Origin: Candidatus Magasanikiibacteriota bacterium
GTDB lineage: Bacteria; Patescibacteria; ABY1; Magasanikbacterales; 2-02-FULL-50-9b
NCBI GenBank assembly: GCA_903893485.1
Contig: CAITMK010000002.1
Location: forward strand, 1-30,942
Direction: 5' to 3'
DNA length: 30,942 nt
This document shows positions 8,122-16,168 of this stretch, piece by piece; the first letter of the stretch is position 1; every line of letters starts with the position of its first letter. The notes under the pieces were generated by a model that was not told the origin of the DNA, did not search any database, and saw only the letters and a list, made by a program, of their open reading frames with translations. Both the position numbers and the translations under genes were made by a program.

Positions 8122-8640
8122 ATGTCAGCCATTTTACCCGTAATTACGCACCCAAATCCCCTACTGCGCCAACAAGCGCGGTTGATTTCGATTGCAGAAA
8201 TTCACGATGCGGCCATGCAGCAACTGTATCAAAACATGATCACCACCATGTACGCTGATGATGGCATTGGACTTGCTGCACCACAGGTCGGTCAATCAAT
8301 TCGGGTAATTACGGTTGGTAAGGACGCGTTCGAGGACCAAAAAAATCTGCCATTTGGTGTTCAAGACATGGTTTTTATCAATCCAGAGCTTTCTGAATAT
8401 TCATTTAAAACCGTTTGGGAAGAAGAAGGCTGTCTTTCGGTTCCTGGGGTGCGCGGCGAAGTTTGTCGCCACACAAAACTTACTGCAAAAGTTACGCTTG
8501 TCGACGGCAACACGGTTACCTTTGTTGCGACAGATTTTTTGGCACGCGTCCTGCAACACGAAGTTGATCATCTCAACGGAATTTTATTTATTGATCGGGC
8601 ACGCGGTATACAAAAAAATAATCGTCGCGCGGCATTATGA
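8122..8640 (+). CDS. def: Peptide deformylase
   Basis: Metalloenzyme that removes the formyl group from the N-terminal methionine of new proteins in the cytoplasm. All three family motifs are present in 172 residues: GIGLAAPQVG, EEGCLSVPG with the metal-binding cysteine, and QHEVDHLNGILFIDR with the two metal-binding histidines and the catalytic glutamate. The length is normal. It overlaps fmt by 4 bases (ATGA), so the enzyme that adds the formyl group and the one that removes it are translationally coupled, a common arrangement. A -10 box lies 6 bases before the ATG. Confidence 0.97.
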   Translation: MSAILPVITHPNPLLRQQARLISIAEIHDAAMQQLYQNMITTMYADDGIGLAAPQVGQSIRVITVGKDAFEDQKNLPFGVQDMVFINPELSEYSFKTVWEEEGCLSVPGVRGEVCRHTKLTAKVTLVDGNTVTFVATDFLARVLQHEVDHLNGILFIDRARGIQKNNRRAAL

Positions 8641-9572
8641 TTCGCGTACTTTTTTTTGGAACTGAATCGGTTGCCCGCGCGCAACTTGCCGCACTACTTG
8701 TTGACGCACGTTTTTCTATTATTGAAGTGGTCACGCAGCCGCCTCGCCCTGTTGGACGCAAACAAATTATTACAAAAAGTCCGGTACATATTTTAGCCGA
8801 GGAAAATAGTTTATCAGTATATACGCCCGTTGGCCTTAAATCCGAAGAAGTTTTTGAACATTTTGCCGCGCTTAAACCAGACCTTATTATTGTAGCGCAA
8901 TATGGATCGATCATTCCTTTACGAATTTTACAGCTCGCTCCATTCGGCGCGTTAAATGTTCACGGTTCACTCTTGCCAAAATATCGTGGCGCATCGCCGG
9001 TGCACGCGGCAATTATTGCAGGCGAAAAAACAACTGGCGTTTCATTTATGATGATGGATGAAAAGATGGATCATGGCCCCATCGTTTCTCTGTACAATTG
9101 CGACATCACTGGCGATGAAACAACTGAAACACTCATGGAAAAAATTGCGCGGCTTGCTGCTGCGCATATTGCTGATACCGCAGCTGCAATTGTTGCGGGT
9201 ACCACTATCGCAACGGCGCAAAATCATGATGAGGCAACCTTCACGACACTACTTTCGCGTGAATCCGGAGTAATTCATGCCGACGTTCAATCTGCCGAAG
9301 AAATCGCTCGTATGATTCGTGGCTATTCACCTTGGCCTGGCGTTAGTATCACCTTACAAAACGGAGAATCACTTAAAATTATTGCGGCGCATACTGCACC
9401 CACAATTTCAAAAAACATTGGCCAAATTACGTTTGGCGCAAACGAATTATTACTCCAAACAAAAGAAGGTGTACTCGCAATTACCACGCTCAAACCCGCG
9501 GGAAAAAATGAAATGCCCGCAGATGCATTTATGCGCGGTCACCTGGAATTAAATGGTGTTTTTGTTCAATAA
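8637..9572 (+). CDS. fmt: Methionyl-tRNA formyltransferase
   Basis: Formylates Met-tRNA(fMet) using 10-formyltetrahydrofolate before initiation. The 311 residues start with the FFGTESVA segment (FxGTPxFA in the family). The catalytic block is NVHGSLLPKYRGASPVHAAI, with the conserved Asn, His and SLLP, followed by TTGVSFMMMDEKMDHGPI with the catalytic Asp. A C-terminal OB-like domain for tRNA binding (about 205-311) includes RGYSPWPGV. The length is normal. It is coupled to def by a 4-base overlap. Its last 44 bases overlap the 3' end of the convergent GT2 gene, so the two transcripts are antisense to each other there. Confidence 0.96.
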   Translation: MIRVLFFGTESVARAQLAALLVDARFSIIEVVTQPPRPVGRKQIITKSPVHILAEENSLSVYTPVGLKSEEVFEHFAALKPDLIIVAQYGSIIPLRILQLAPFGALNVHGSLLPKYRGASPVHAAIIAGEKTTGVSFMMMDEKMDHGPIVSLYNCDITGDETTETLMEKIARLAAAHIADTAAAIVAGTTIATAQNHDEATFTTLLSRESGVIHADVQSAEEIARMIRGYSPWPGVSITLQNGESLKIIAAHTAPTISKNIGQITFGANELLLQTKEGVLAITTLKPAGKNEMPADAFMRGHLELNGVFVQ

Positions 9573-10245
9573 CGCGGCGCGCATCATACATTTTTTTTAC
9601 TCGCGGCCACCACAAAAAAATTTTTGGAAATTTTGCCGCGATCGATGGAATACGCGTGCTCATGGTGCCACCAAAATTTGTTTCAAATAAAATTTCTGGC
9701 ACATATACGCCCACGCCGCCCCGCTCTGCGATGGTAAGCCACAAATCCCAATCTTGAAATCGCGCAAGTGACTCATCAAATCCGGGAAAAGACGCCGTCC
9801 GCACCAACGACATCGTTGAAATATAATTTTGTTTTTTTAAAGCATCAGCTGAAAAATCCTGACCCTTCATTCGATGACCACCAAACAAAAAATCACCATA
9901 TGCAAAAGCCGCGGTAGAATTTCTATCAAGAGCGCTCATCAAATCAGCAGCAGCGTGAGTTTTAAAACAAGTATCACTATCTACAAATAATAAAAAATCG
10001 GCGGATACTGCTTTTGCACCAACATTTCGCGCGATCGATGCGCTTCGCTCCCCCAAATTCTTCACCATTCGTGCTAATGGAAAATCGCGAACAATTGTTT
10101 CGATTTGCAACTCCTCAGCAGGCGCATTATGATCGCTCACCACAATTATTTCTTGTGGCAACAACGATTGTGTTATCAGCGAATTCAAACACGCGCGCAG
10201 TAATTCAATCCGGCCATGAATTGGAACAATGCATGCGTATCCCAT
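9529..10245 (-). CDS. Glycosyltransferase family 2
   Basis: Probable transferase of a sugar from a nucleotide donor onto a lipid-linked surface glycan at the cytoplasmic face. The 238 residues carry the GT-A fold of family 2: IVPIHGRIELLRACLNSLITQ at the N-terminus, IIVVSDHNA, and the metal-binding DxD as FVDSDTC near residue 93. The acceptor region has FPGFDESLARFQDWDLWLTIAERG, close to the ED-containing motif of family 2 enzymes. It has no membrane segment. It is the last gene of the flippase-GT4-GT2 unit, 3 bases after the GT4 stop. The donor and acceptor are unknown. Confidence 0.9.
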   Translation of the reverse strand: MGYACIVPIHGRIELLRACLNSLITQSLLPQEIIVVSDHNAPAEELQIETIVRDFPLARMVKNLGERSASIARNVGAKAVSADFLLFVDSDTCFKTHAAADLMSALDRNSTAAFAYGDFLFGGHRMKGQDFSADALKKQNYISTMSLVRTASFPGFDESLARFQDWDLWLTIAERGGVGVYVPEILFETNFGGTMSTRIPSIAAKFPKIFLWWPRVKKMYDARRVIEQKHHLIPGDRA

Positions 10246-10248
10246 AGA

Positions 10249-11307
10249 TTATTTAAGCGATTGCACAAACAACGTGCGCTGCGTTTTCCAATCGTGCGCC
10301 GCAGCGTTTTCCTTTGCTGCACGCCGCATGCGCTGCCAAACTTCTGGATCCTGCAAAATCGCCGCGGAAGTCTCGGCAAACGATTCTGCGGTACCCACAA
10401 CAACGGAGCCAGAAAATCCATCGCGTACGGTCTCTGGGAGCCCTTGTAAATCGCTTACCACTGCAGGACAACCAACTGACTGCGCTTCAATTGAGGTAAT
10501 ACCAAATCCTTCCCATTCCCCCGCAATTGGTTGCGCTGGAAACCAAAATAATTTTGCCGCGCGATACCATGCCCATTTTTCTTCTTCGCTAACCGCGCCA
10601 ACAAATAAAACTTGCGATGCAACGCCCAAATCGACGGCTAATTTTTCTGCGACAGCGCGTTCGGGCCCATCGCCAACAACAACCAAAATCGCACCAAGCA
10701 CTGGAATTTTTAAAAGTAATTGCAGCGCTTGCACCGCAACTGTAAGCCCCTTGCGCGGAACCAAACGCGCCACGAACAAAATAATTTGCTTTCCAGATAC
10801 CTGATACTTTTCGATTATTGACGAAGTGCTCACCGCTGGAAACGAAACGCCCGGGCTAATTACCAATGGCGATGCAATTTCTTTATCACACAAATCAAGA
10901 AATAATTTTTTTGTTGCCTCGCTATTTACGATACACGATTTTGCATCGCGTAAAATTATTTGTACCGCACGCCATTTTCTTTTAGATACCTGTGCTGCTT
11001 GCAAATCCGTACCATGGATAATCACGCGATATGGCACACCCATGGACTTAAAAATCCAACGCGCCATGCGCCCCATGGGCAACACATGTGAAACATGCAG
11101 TTCGTCAGGTTGGTGAAGCGCAACGATTTTTTTAAGTTCAAAATAAAACGGCAACCAGTGTGGCCAAAAAAATCTCGTGTAAATTTTATGTGTATGTGGC
11201 GAGACAATCCAAACGGTCCCCGGAAAATCCGTGTACAATTCTTTTAAATACGTGCTAATGCCACCAATGGTTGGCGGATATTCAAAAGTTACCAAAAGTA
11301 CTTTCAT
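10249..11307 (-). CDS. Glycosyltransferase family 4 (GT-B fold)
   Basis: Retaining glycosyltransferase, probably adding a hexose to a surface polysaccharide precursor. The 352 residues begin MKVLLVTFEYPPTIGGISTYLKEL, the N-terminal glycine loop of family 4. Then come RVIIHGTDLQ, SPGVSFP, the donor-domain start LFVARLVPRKGL with its conserved Arg and Lys, VVGDGPER, and EWEGFGITSIEAQSVGCPAV, the EX7E motif whose glutamates hold the donor sugar. Length and motif spacing are normal. The start overlaps the flippase stop by 4 bases (ATGA), a sign of coupling. The sugar specificity cannot be read from sequence. Confidence 0.93.
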   Translation of the reverse strand: MKVLLVTFEYPPTIGGISTYLKELYTDFPGTVWIVSPHTHKIYTRFFWPHWLPFYFELKKIVALHQPDELHVSHVLPMGRMARWIFKSMGVPYRVIIHGTDLQAAQVSKRKWRAVQIILRDAKSCIVNSEATKKLFLDLCDKEIASPLVISPGVSFPAVSTSSIIEKYQVSGKQIILFVARLVPRKGLTVAVQALQLLLKIPVLGAILVVVGDGPERAVAEKLAVDLGVASQVLFVGAVSEEEKWAWYRAAKLFWFPAQPIAGEWEGFGITSIEAQSVGCPAVVSDLQGLPETVRDGFSGSVVVGTAESFAETSAAILQDPEVWQRMRRAAKENAAAHDWKTQRTLFVQSLK

Positions 11308-12746
11308 ATTCGAAGCAAGCGCGCAAACAATCCTTTACATTCTGCGGTCGAAACACCGCCAAAAACAATGAGAAGCGCTGCGTACATTATAATACCACCA
11401 ATGCCCGCAATCATCCAGGGTAAAATAACGCGTAATCCGTATAAAACAAACGCCCCGCAAATGCCTGCGCAGACCGCTATCATAAGGTTTTTGGTAAATG
11501 ATACCCAAGGCAGTTTTACAACGCGCTGATGGGCATAATAAGCGCCCACAGAGGCCAAACACATGTTGCCGATCCATGCCGCGCACGCCGCACCAACAAT
11601 ACCGACGCGTGGAATTAAAAGTAAATTTAAAATCGCATTAATTGCAAACGTAACACCCATGGCGGTTGTTTGCAAATGCTGCAGTTTTGCCGCGTTTAAA
11701 AGTGCGCCAGTTGGATATGAAATAAAAGATGCAACCAACGAAAGTGCCAAAATTGTTAATACGATGTGCGCTTCGCCAAAAGAGTTGCCGTATAAATGCA
11801 ATAAATTTTTTGCAAGCACCACAAGCCCAACGACAATTCCCGTACCAACAAAAATTACATAGCGCTGCGCGTTATTCCAAAGTCCGCGTAATTTTTCTGG
11901 CGTTTCATGGGTTCGTTCACTTAATTCTTTGGCAAACGCAGGATATAACGAAGCAGAAAGCGCCAGTGGCACAAATTGAAATGCAAACGTTAACTTGTTG
12001 GCAATACTATATAAACCCACAGCCGCCACACTCACCTGCTCGCCGATAATAAGCGCATCTAAATATGAATAGCCACGCGCAAAAGCACCGGCCAATCCAA
12101 ATGGAATAGCCTCGCGGATAAATTCTTTGATCGTTAGTTTGCTAATTACTGGCTGAGTAATTGTACGCAGCATTTTAAACACCGCACGACCTGACAATAA
12201 ACTATTCGTGATACTCGCGGCGCCAAGACCAATAATTGCAATAGCAATTGGCGCATGAAATACCACCGCGCAAAGCCCAAAAATAATTGCGATTGTTTGC
12301 GCCACCAGCAGCCCCAAACTTTCGAGCTGCACCGTATGAAAACCACGGAGCACTCCGTACAAAGTAAGATTCAACGAATCAAATGTCATGACCACGCCCG
12401 CAATTGCAATGAGTGGCCAAAGCGTGCGCGCCGCATCCAAGAAAAATCCAACGCTCAGCATGGCAAGCAGCGCCAGAAAAAATAATATGGCCTTACACTG
12501 AAGTGCACGGCGCAAGGTGTGCGCAGCTGCTGCAGGATGCGCTGCAATTTCACGAATTAACACCGGCGTCACACCACCATCGACGATAATCGCAAAAATG
12601 GTGGTGAATGATAACGCATATGTGTACGCACCAATCCCTGACGCGCCAAACGCGCGAGACAAAACGATGAAATACAAAAACGAAAGCGCCTTCTGAATGA
12701 TAGACGCTCCCGTTAAGAATGCTGTATTGTGTGCAACTGTCTTCAT
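11304..12746 (-). CDS. Polysaccharide flippase (Wzx/MATE-like, 12-14 membrane segments)
   Basis: Moves a lipid-linked oligosaccharide across the membrane. With ATG 12746 as start it has 480 residues, nearly all hydrophobic helices. The N-terminus MKTVAHNTAFLTGASIIQKALSF and the segment SRAFGASGIGAYTYALSF are typical of the Wzx/RfbX family, as is IPFGLAGAFARGYSYLDALIIG before the seventh helix. The frame is open to 12782, but that start would overlap rpsI; ATG 12746 lies 6 bases after a TATACT box. It is the first gene of a unit with GT4 and GT2, placed directly behind the ribosomal operon. Confidence 0.9.
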   Translation of the reverse strand: MKTVAHNTAFLTGASIIQKALSFLYFIVLSRAFGASGIGAYTYALSFTTIFAIIVDGGVTPVLIREIAAHPAAAAHTLRRALQCKAILFFLALLAMLSVGFFLDAARTLWPLIAIAGVVMTFDSLNLTLYGVLRGFHTVQLESLGLLVAQTIAIIFGLCAVVFHAPIAIAIIGLGAASITNSLLSGRAVFKMLRTITQPVISKLTIKEFIREAIPFGLAGAFARGYSYLDALIIGEQVSVAAVGLYSIANKLTFAFQFVPLALSASLYPAFAKELSERTHETPEKLRGLWNNAQRYVIFVGTGIVVGLVVLAKNLLHLYGNSFGEAHIVLTILALSLVASFISYPTGALLNAAKLQHLQTTAMGVTFAINAILNLLLIPRVGIVGAACAAWIGNMCLASVGAYYAHQRVVKLPWVSFTKNLMIAVCAGICGAFVLYGLRVILPWMIAGIGGIIMYAALLIVFGGVSTAECKGLFARLLRI

Positions 12747-12752
12747 AGAGAC

Positions 12753-12758
12753 AGTATA
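12753..12758 (-). promoter_or_regulatory. -10 box of the flippase operon
   Basis: TATACT on the minus strand, 6 bases before the ATG at 12746 and just after the rpsI stop. It gives the surface-glycan genes a start independent of the ribosomal operon. A TG occurs one base too far upstream for a true extended -10. Confidence 0.55.
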
Positions 12759-12766
12759 GCCAAGCT

Positions 12767-13183
12767 TTAACGCTTTGACCACTGTGGTGCGCGACGAGCT
12801 TTGCGCAAACCGAATTTCTTACGTTCTTTTGAACGGCTGTCACGGGTCATGAACCCAACAGCACGCAAAATCTTGCGATAGTCTTCGTTAAGTAAAACCA
12901 ATGCGCGTGCAATACCATGGCGAACTGCTTCTGCCTGGCCTGAAACGCCACCGCCTTCAACCTTAACTGAGATACCAAAGGTGTCAGCTAAACCAACCAT
13001 TTTAAGTGGCTCCATGATTTTGTTCTGGTGCAACTTATAGTTGAAATATTCAACCATTGGTTTGCCGTTCACGGTCATTTCGGTTGTGCCGGGGAGCAAA
13101 CGTACGCGTGCTGATGCTTCCTTACGGCGACCAACTGCATGAGTACCTTTGAAGGCTTCTGTTGTTTTAGGTTCTGTTGTCAT
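12767..13183 (-). CDS. rpsI: Small ribosomal subunit protein uS9
   Basis: Component of the 30S head whose C-terminal tail reaches the P-site tRNA. The start ATG 13183 gives 138 residues: a short N-terminal extension (MTTEPKTTEAFKGTH), the AVGRRKEASARVRLLPG block, GGGVSGQAEAVRHGIARAL, and the basic end DSRSKERKKFGLRKARRAPQWSKR, the S9 signature with the usual KR terminus. An open frame continues upstream to 13294 but overlaps rplM. The start is one base after the rplM stop, the usual rplM-rpsI pair. Confidence 0.97.
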   Translation of the reverse strand: MTTEPKTTEAFKGTHAVGRRKEASARVRLLPGTTEMTVNGKPMVEYFNYKLHQNKIMEPLKMVGLADTFGISVKVEGGGVSGQAEAVRHGIARALVLLNEDYRKILRAVGFMTRDSRSKERKKFGLRKARRAPQWSKR

Positions 13184-13184
13184 A

Positions 13185-13535
13185 TTACAATTCAATCGTA
13201 AGGCGCTGCATACGTGCAGAGCGGAATGTGTTGCGAGGCAACATCTTTGACACCGCATGTTCAAGTGCTTTGTGTGGTGCTTTTTCCAAAACACGCTTTA
13301 AAGGCACGCGCTTGATACCACCTGGGTGCCATGAATGATGGATGAGTTCTTTCTGATCCAACTTCTTACCACTGAGGTGAATTTTTCCAAAATTTGTAAC
13401 GCGCACAAAATCACCTTCATCCAAGCGAGCCTGGTACGATGGTTTGTGTTTGCCCATGAGGAACACCGCTACTTCTGTAGCAATGCGGCCAATGGCTTTG
13501 TTTGTTGCGTCAATTGTGTGATGTGTTCGTTGCAT
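13185..13535 (-). CDS. rplM: Large ribosomal subunit protein uL13
   Basis: Early-assembling 50S protein. From ATG 13535 it has 116 residues: HHTIDATNKAIGRIATEVA at the N-terminus, GDFVRVTNFGKIHLSGKK in the middle, the block HHSWHPGGIKRVPLKRVLEKAPHKALEHAVSKMLPRN, and the ending RSARMQRLTIEL. The common length is about 142; the shortening falls mainly at the C-terminus (the family usually ends with a further loop and helix). The longer frame to 13589 is rejected because it overlaps rplQ. It lies one base after rplQ. Confidence 0.96.
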   Translation of the reverse strand: MQRTHHTIDATNKAIGRIATEVAVFLMGKHKPSYQARLDEGDFVRVTNFGKIHLSGKKLDQKELIHHSWHPGGIKRVPLKRVLEKAPHKALEHAVSKMLPRNTFRSARMQRLTIEL

Positions 13536-13536
13536 A

Positions 13537-13887
13537 TTATACCAATTCAATACGTACGCGTTCTGAAGCGTCGCCCTGGCGCTGGCCAAGTTTTACGATA
13601 CGTGTATAGCCACCTGGACGGGTTGCGTAACGTACCCCAAGCACTTCAATAATCTTTTTTACTGGAGCTTCTGTTGGGAAGAAGGCTGCCAAGTAGCGGC
13701 GAGCAAAGATAGTGCCCGCTTTACCACGAGTGATCATGCGCTCAACGAGCGGCTTTACTGCCCGTGCTTTTGCAGCAGATGTTACTACACCTTCGTGTAA
13801 AACAACATCAGCAGCAAGCGTGCGAAGCATTAATTCGCGAGCGCCTTTTGTACGAGACAGGGTAATTTTATTTTTTCGATGACGCAT
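13537..13887 (-). CDS. rplQ: Large ribosomal subunit protein bL17
   Basis: 50S protein near the exit tunnel. The 116 residues begin MRHRKNKITLSRTKGARELMLRTLAADVVLHEGVVTSAAKA, the L17 start (MRHRxxxxKLgRxxxHRxaml), then VKPLVERMITRGKAG and the C-terminal GGYTRIVKLGQRQGDASERVRIELV. The usual HR after LGR is replaced by GA. It lies 13 bases after rpoA, as in the conserved rpoA-rplQ pair. Confidence 0.97.
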   Translation of the reverse strand: MRHRKNKITLSRTKGARELMLRTLAADVVLHEGVVTSAAKARAVKPLVERMITRGKAGTIFARRYLAAFFPTEAPVKKIIEVLGVRYATRPGGYTRIVKLGQRQGDASERVRIELV

Positions 13888-13900
13888 AGAAGTTCAATCA

Positions 13901-14596
13901 TTAAGCTCCAAGGGAGTCTACAATGAGGCGAAAATGATCCATAAGGATGTTCGTCGCGGTCACTGCAGCATCTTTTGGTGCAATCGTTCCATCAGTTTCA
14001 ATATCGATGGTTAATTTTTCGTAGTTTGTAATATCGCCAACACGAGTGAATTCAACCGTGTAACCAACATCCACCACTGGAGTGTAAATTGCATCAACGG
14101 CGATTGTTCCGAGCTCAGTGTTAACCACGGTACGTTCCTCAACTGGTACGTAGCCACGACCCTGCTCTGCCATGAATTCAATTTCAATGTTTGGTTTCGC
14201 TTCGGTAACCGTGAACAAAACCAAATCTTTGTTCATAACTTCAACCTCAGCATTTGCTTCAATGTCGCCAGCAGTAACTGCACCTGCTTTTTTTACTTTC
14301 AAAAACAAGCGAGTTGGTTCTGTTGAGAACACTTTTAAGCGAATCTGTTTGATGTTAAGCAAGATTTCAACGCCATCTTCTTTGACGCCAGGAATTGCTG
14401 AGAATTCATGAGCAACACCTTTAACTTTCATGGAGGTTACTGCACCACCATTAAGTGAAGACAAGAGTACACGGCGAATTGCGTTACCAACCGTGGTTCC
14501 ATAACCATGGAACAAAGGTGATACCACAAGCTTGCCACGATTTGCGTGGTCGCCCTTTTCAAATGTGATTGAAGATGGAAGAAGCAGGTTCTCCAT
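13901..14596 (-). CDS. rpoA: RNA polymerase alpha subunit without the C-terminal domain
   Basis: Scaffold for assembly of RNA polymerase. The 231 residues cover only the N-terminal domain: LVVSPLFHGYGTTVGNAIRRVLLSSLNGGAVTSMKVKGVAHEFSAIPGVKEDGVEILLNIK (the dimerisation and beta/beta-prime contact region) through VGDITNYEKLTIDIETDGTIAPKDAA. It stops at DHFRLIVDSLGA, where most bacteria continue through a linker into the roughly 80-residue alpha-CTD that binds UP elements and activators. The stop TAA is at 13901-13903 and rplQ begins 13 bases later, so there is no room for a displaced C-terminal domain here. Promoters in this window rely on extended -10 boxes, which fits a polymerase lacking this contact. 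Confidence 0.96.
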   Translation of the reverse strand: MENLLLPSSITFEKGDHANRGKLVVSPLFHGYGTTVGNAIRRVLLSSLNGGAVTSMKVKGVAHEFSAIPGVKEDGVEILLNIKQIRLKVFSTEPTRLFLKVKKAGAVTAGDIEANAEVEVMNKDLVLFTVTEAKPNIEIEFMAEQGRGYVPVEERTVVNTELGTIAVDAIYTPVVDVGYTVEFTRVGDITNYEKLTIDIETDGTIAPKDAAVTATNILMDHFRLIVDSLGA

Positions 14597-14614
14597 ACGA
14601 GTGTTGTTGGGTTA

Positions 14615-15238
14615 TTAACGTGAGTAGTATTCAATGATTGGAGTGATGTCAAAGCCAAACTCAATTTCTTTGTTGTTTGGTTTTGAAACAATCGTTGCCT
14701 TCATAGCTTTGGTATCTAAACTAAGCCATGCAGGGCGATCCTGTTTAGCAACCGCTTCTGCACGCTTTTGTACAGCAGCAGCACCAACAGAGTCAAAAGA
14801 AATTGTATCATTAATACCAACTTGGTACGAAGGGATGTCCAATTTCTTTCCGTTCACAAGCACGTGGCCATGACCAACGAGCTGGCGAGCCTGCTGACGG
14901 CTTTCTGCCAAACCAAGGCGATACACTACGTTGTCCAAGCGCAATTCAAGGAATTGCTGCAAGAGTTCTGCAGTGTTACCCTTAGCTGAAGCTGCCTTTT
15001 CAACGTAGCTGCTAAACTGACGTTCCATGAGACCGTAAATACGCTTAGCTTTCTGTTTTTCACGAAGCTGCGTACCAAAACCCGTAAGTTTTGAACGAGT
15101 CTGAGATGGACCGTGCACACCTGGTGGGAATGGACGGATCATCATTGGGCATTTTGAAGTAAAGCATTTAGCGCCCTTCAAAAATAGTTTGGTGCCTTCA
15201 CGGCGGCATTGTTTACATTTTGGTCCAGTATTGCGCAT
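14615..15238 (-). CDS. rpsD: Small ribosomal subunit protein uS4, zinc-binding type
   Basis: Primary 16S rRNA binder of the 30S body. The 207 residues begin MRNTGPKCKQCRREG; with C25 and C30 further on, C8 and C11 form the four-cysteine zinc site of the C+ paralogue of S4. The S4 RNA-binding domain follows with LDNVVYRLGLAESRQQARQLVGHGHVLVNGKK (about 98-130). An AAGGA Shine-Dalgarno sequence lies 7 bases before the ATG, one of only two in this ribosomal cluster, the other being at rpsM. The gene is 9 bases after rpsK. Confidence 0.97.
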   Translation of the reverse strand: MRNTGPKCKQCRREGTKLFLKGAKCFTSKCPMMIRPFPPGVHGPSQTRSKLTGFGTQLREKQKAKRIYGLMERQFSSYVEKAASAKGNTAELLQQFLELRLDNVVYRLGLAESRQQARQLVGHGHVLVNGKKLDIPSYQVGINDTISFDSVGAAAVQKRAEAVAKQDRPAWLSLDTKAMKATIVSKPNNKEIEFGFDITPIIEYYSR

Positions 15239-15247
15239 ATAATATCC

Positions 15248-15637
15248 TTAAACGCGACGAGGGCGTCGAGCACGGCAGCCGTTGTGTGGCACTGCAGTTA
15301 CGTCGTTAATTGAGAGAGCGTTAATGTTGTTAGCATTCAAAGCACGTACAGCACCTTCACGGCCCATACCAATGCCACTTACAAATACATGTACATCCTT
15401 AGTGCCGAATGGCAAAAGCTTTTCTGCAGCTGCCTTAACTACCAAGCCTGCAGCGTATGGAGTTGCCTTCTTTGGGCCTTTAAAACCACACTGGCCTGCT
15501 GATGACCAAGTAAGTACGTTACCATTTGGATCGGTGAAAGAAACGATGGTGTTGTTGTATGTTGCTTGGATGTAGCAGTTACCAAGTGGTACTGCTTTTG
15601 AAACTTTCTTTTTTGCTTTTTTTACTACAGTTGCCAT
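15248..15637 (-). CDS. rpsK: Small ribosomal subunit protein uS11
   Basis: 30S platform protein lining the mRNA exit path. The 129 residues have a Lys-rich start (VVKKAKKKVSKAV), NCYIQATYNNTIVSFTDPNGNVLTWSSAGQCGFKGPKKATPYAA, the glycine-rich VFVSGIGMGREGAVRAL, and the end DVTAVPHNGCRARRPRRV, all typical of S11. The gene follows rpsM after 12 bases. No Shine-Dalgarno site precedes the ATG. Confidence 0.98.
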   Translation of the reverse strand: MATVVKKAKKKVSKAVPLGNCYIQATYNNTIVSFTDPNGNVLTWSSAGQCGFKGPKKATPYAAGLVVKAAAEKLLPFGTKDVHVFVSGIGMGREGAVRALNANNINALSINDVTAVPHNGCRARRPRRV

Positions 15638-15649
15638 ATAGGTTCAAAA

Positions 15650-16039
15650 TTACTTAAGCATGCCCTTTGGCTTTTTACCCGAGCCTGCAGCAACGCGTTT
15701 GTTGCCACGTACGGTACGGCTGTTAGTCTTAGTGCGCTGACCATTTACTGGCAAGTTCTTAGCGTGGCGGGTGCCGCGGTAGCACTTGATTTCTTTTAAG
15801 CGCTTGATATCGCCCAAAATTTCGCGGCGAAGGTCACCTTCTACTTTGAAATTCTGGTTGATGTAGTTTGACAAAGTGTCAATCTGATCTGGAGTTAAGT
15901 CTTTGACGCGAAGGTCAGGACTCATATCCAATTTTTTTAAAATTGCAGTTGAGCGAGTCCAGCCAATTCCAAAGATATATGGAAGAGCTGCCTCAATACG
16001 TTTTGTGTTAGGAAGGGTTACACCTGAAATACGTGCCAT
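15650..16039 (-). CDS. rpsM: Small ribosomal subunit protein uS13
   Basis: 30S head protein that contacts the 50S subunit and P-site tRNA. The 129 residues begin MARISGVTLPNTKRIEAALPYIFGIG, then TLSNYINQNFKVEGDLRREILGDIKRLKEI and the signature CYRGTRHAKNLPVNGQRTKTNSRTVRG, with a basic tail ending KKPKGMLK. An AAGGA sequence in the rpmJ stop region lies 7 bases before the ATG, so translation is probably coupled to rpmJ. Confidence 0.98.
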   Translation of the reverse strand: MARISGVTLPNTKRIEAALPYIFGIGWTRSTAILKKLDMSPDLRVKDLTPDQIDTLSNYINQNFKVEGDLRREILGDIKRLKEIKCYRGTRHAKNLPVNGQRTKTNSRTVRGNKRVAAGSGKKPKGMLK

Positions 16040-16042
16040 AGG

Positions 16043-16156
16043 TTATCCTTGACGTTGTTTATGTTTTGGAGTTTTACAAATCACAATCACGCGGCCTTTA
16101 CGGCGGCCGACTTTACAATCTTTGCAGATTTTTTTTACTGATGCTCGGACTTTCAT
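16043..16156 (-). CDS. rpmJ: Large ribosomal subunit protein bL36
   Basis: Small zinc-ribbon protein of the 50S subunit. The 37 residues read from ATG 16156: MKVRASVKKICKDCKVGRR, then KGRVIVICKTPKHKQRQG and stop. C11, C14, C27 and H32 form the zinc site of the C+ form. The length and the starting MKVRASVKK are canonical. It lies between infA and rpsM, its conserved place, 3 bases before rpsM and 12 after infA. Confidence 0.96.
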   Translation of the reverse strand: MKVRASVKKICKDCKVGRRKGRVIVICKTPKHKQRQG

Positions 16157-16168
16157 GTGAGTAATACG

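Noticed and set aside
10229..10804. Plus-strand open frame of 191 codons opposite the GT4 gene
   Set aside because: Low-complexity Ser/Thr/Ala/Pro product with no family resemblance; the opposite strand codes for a clear GT4 enzyme.
12747..12782. Longer N-terminus for the flippase, starting at 12782
   Set aside because: It would overlap rpsI and the -10 box; the ATG at 12746 starts at the conserved family N-terminus.
13536..13544. TG-G-TATAAT directly before the rplM ATG
   Set aside because: It forms the last codons of rplQ (Leu-Val-stop) and touches the ATG, so transcription would begin inside rplM; it is probably a coincidence of coding sequence.
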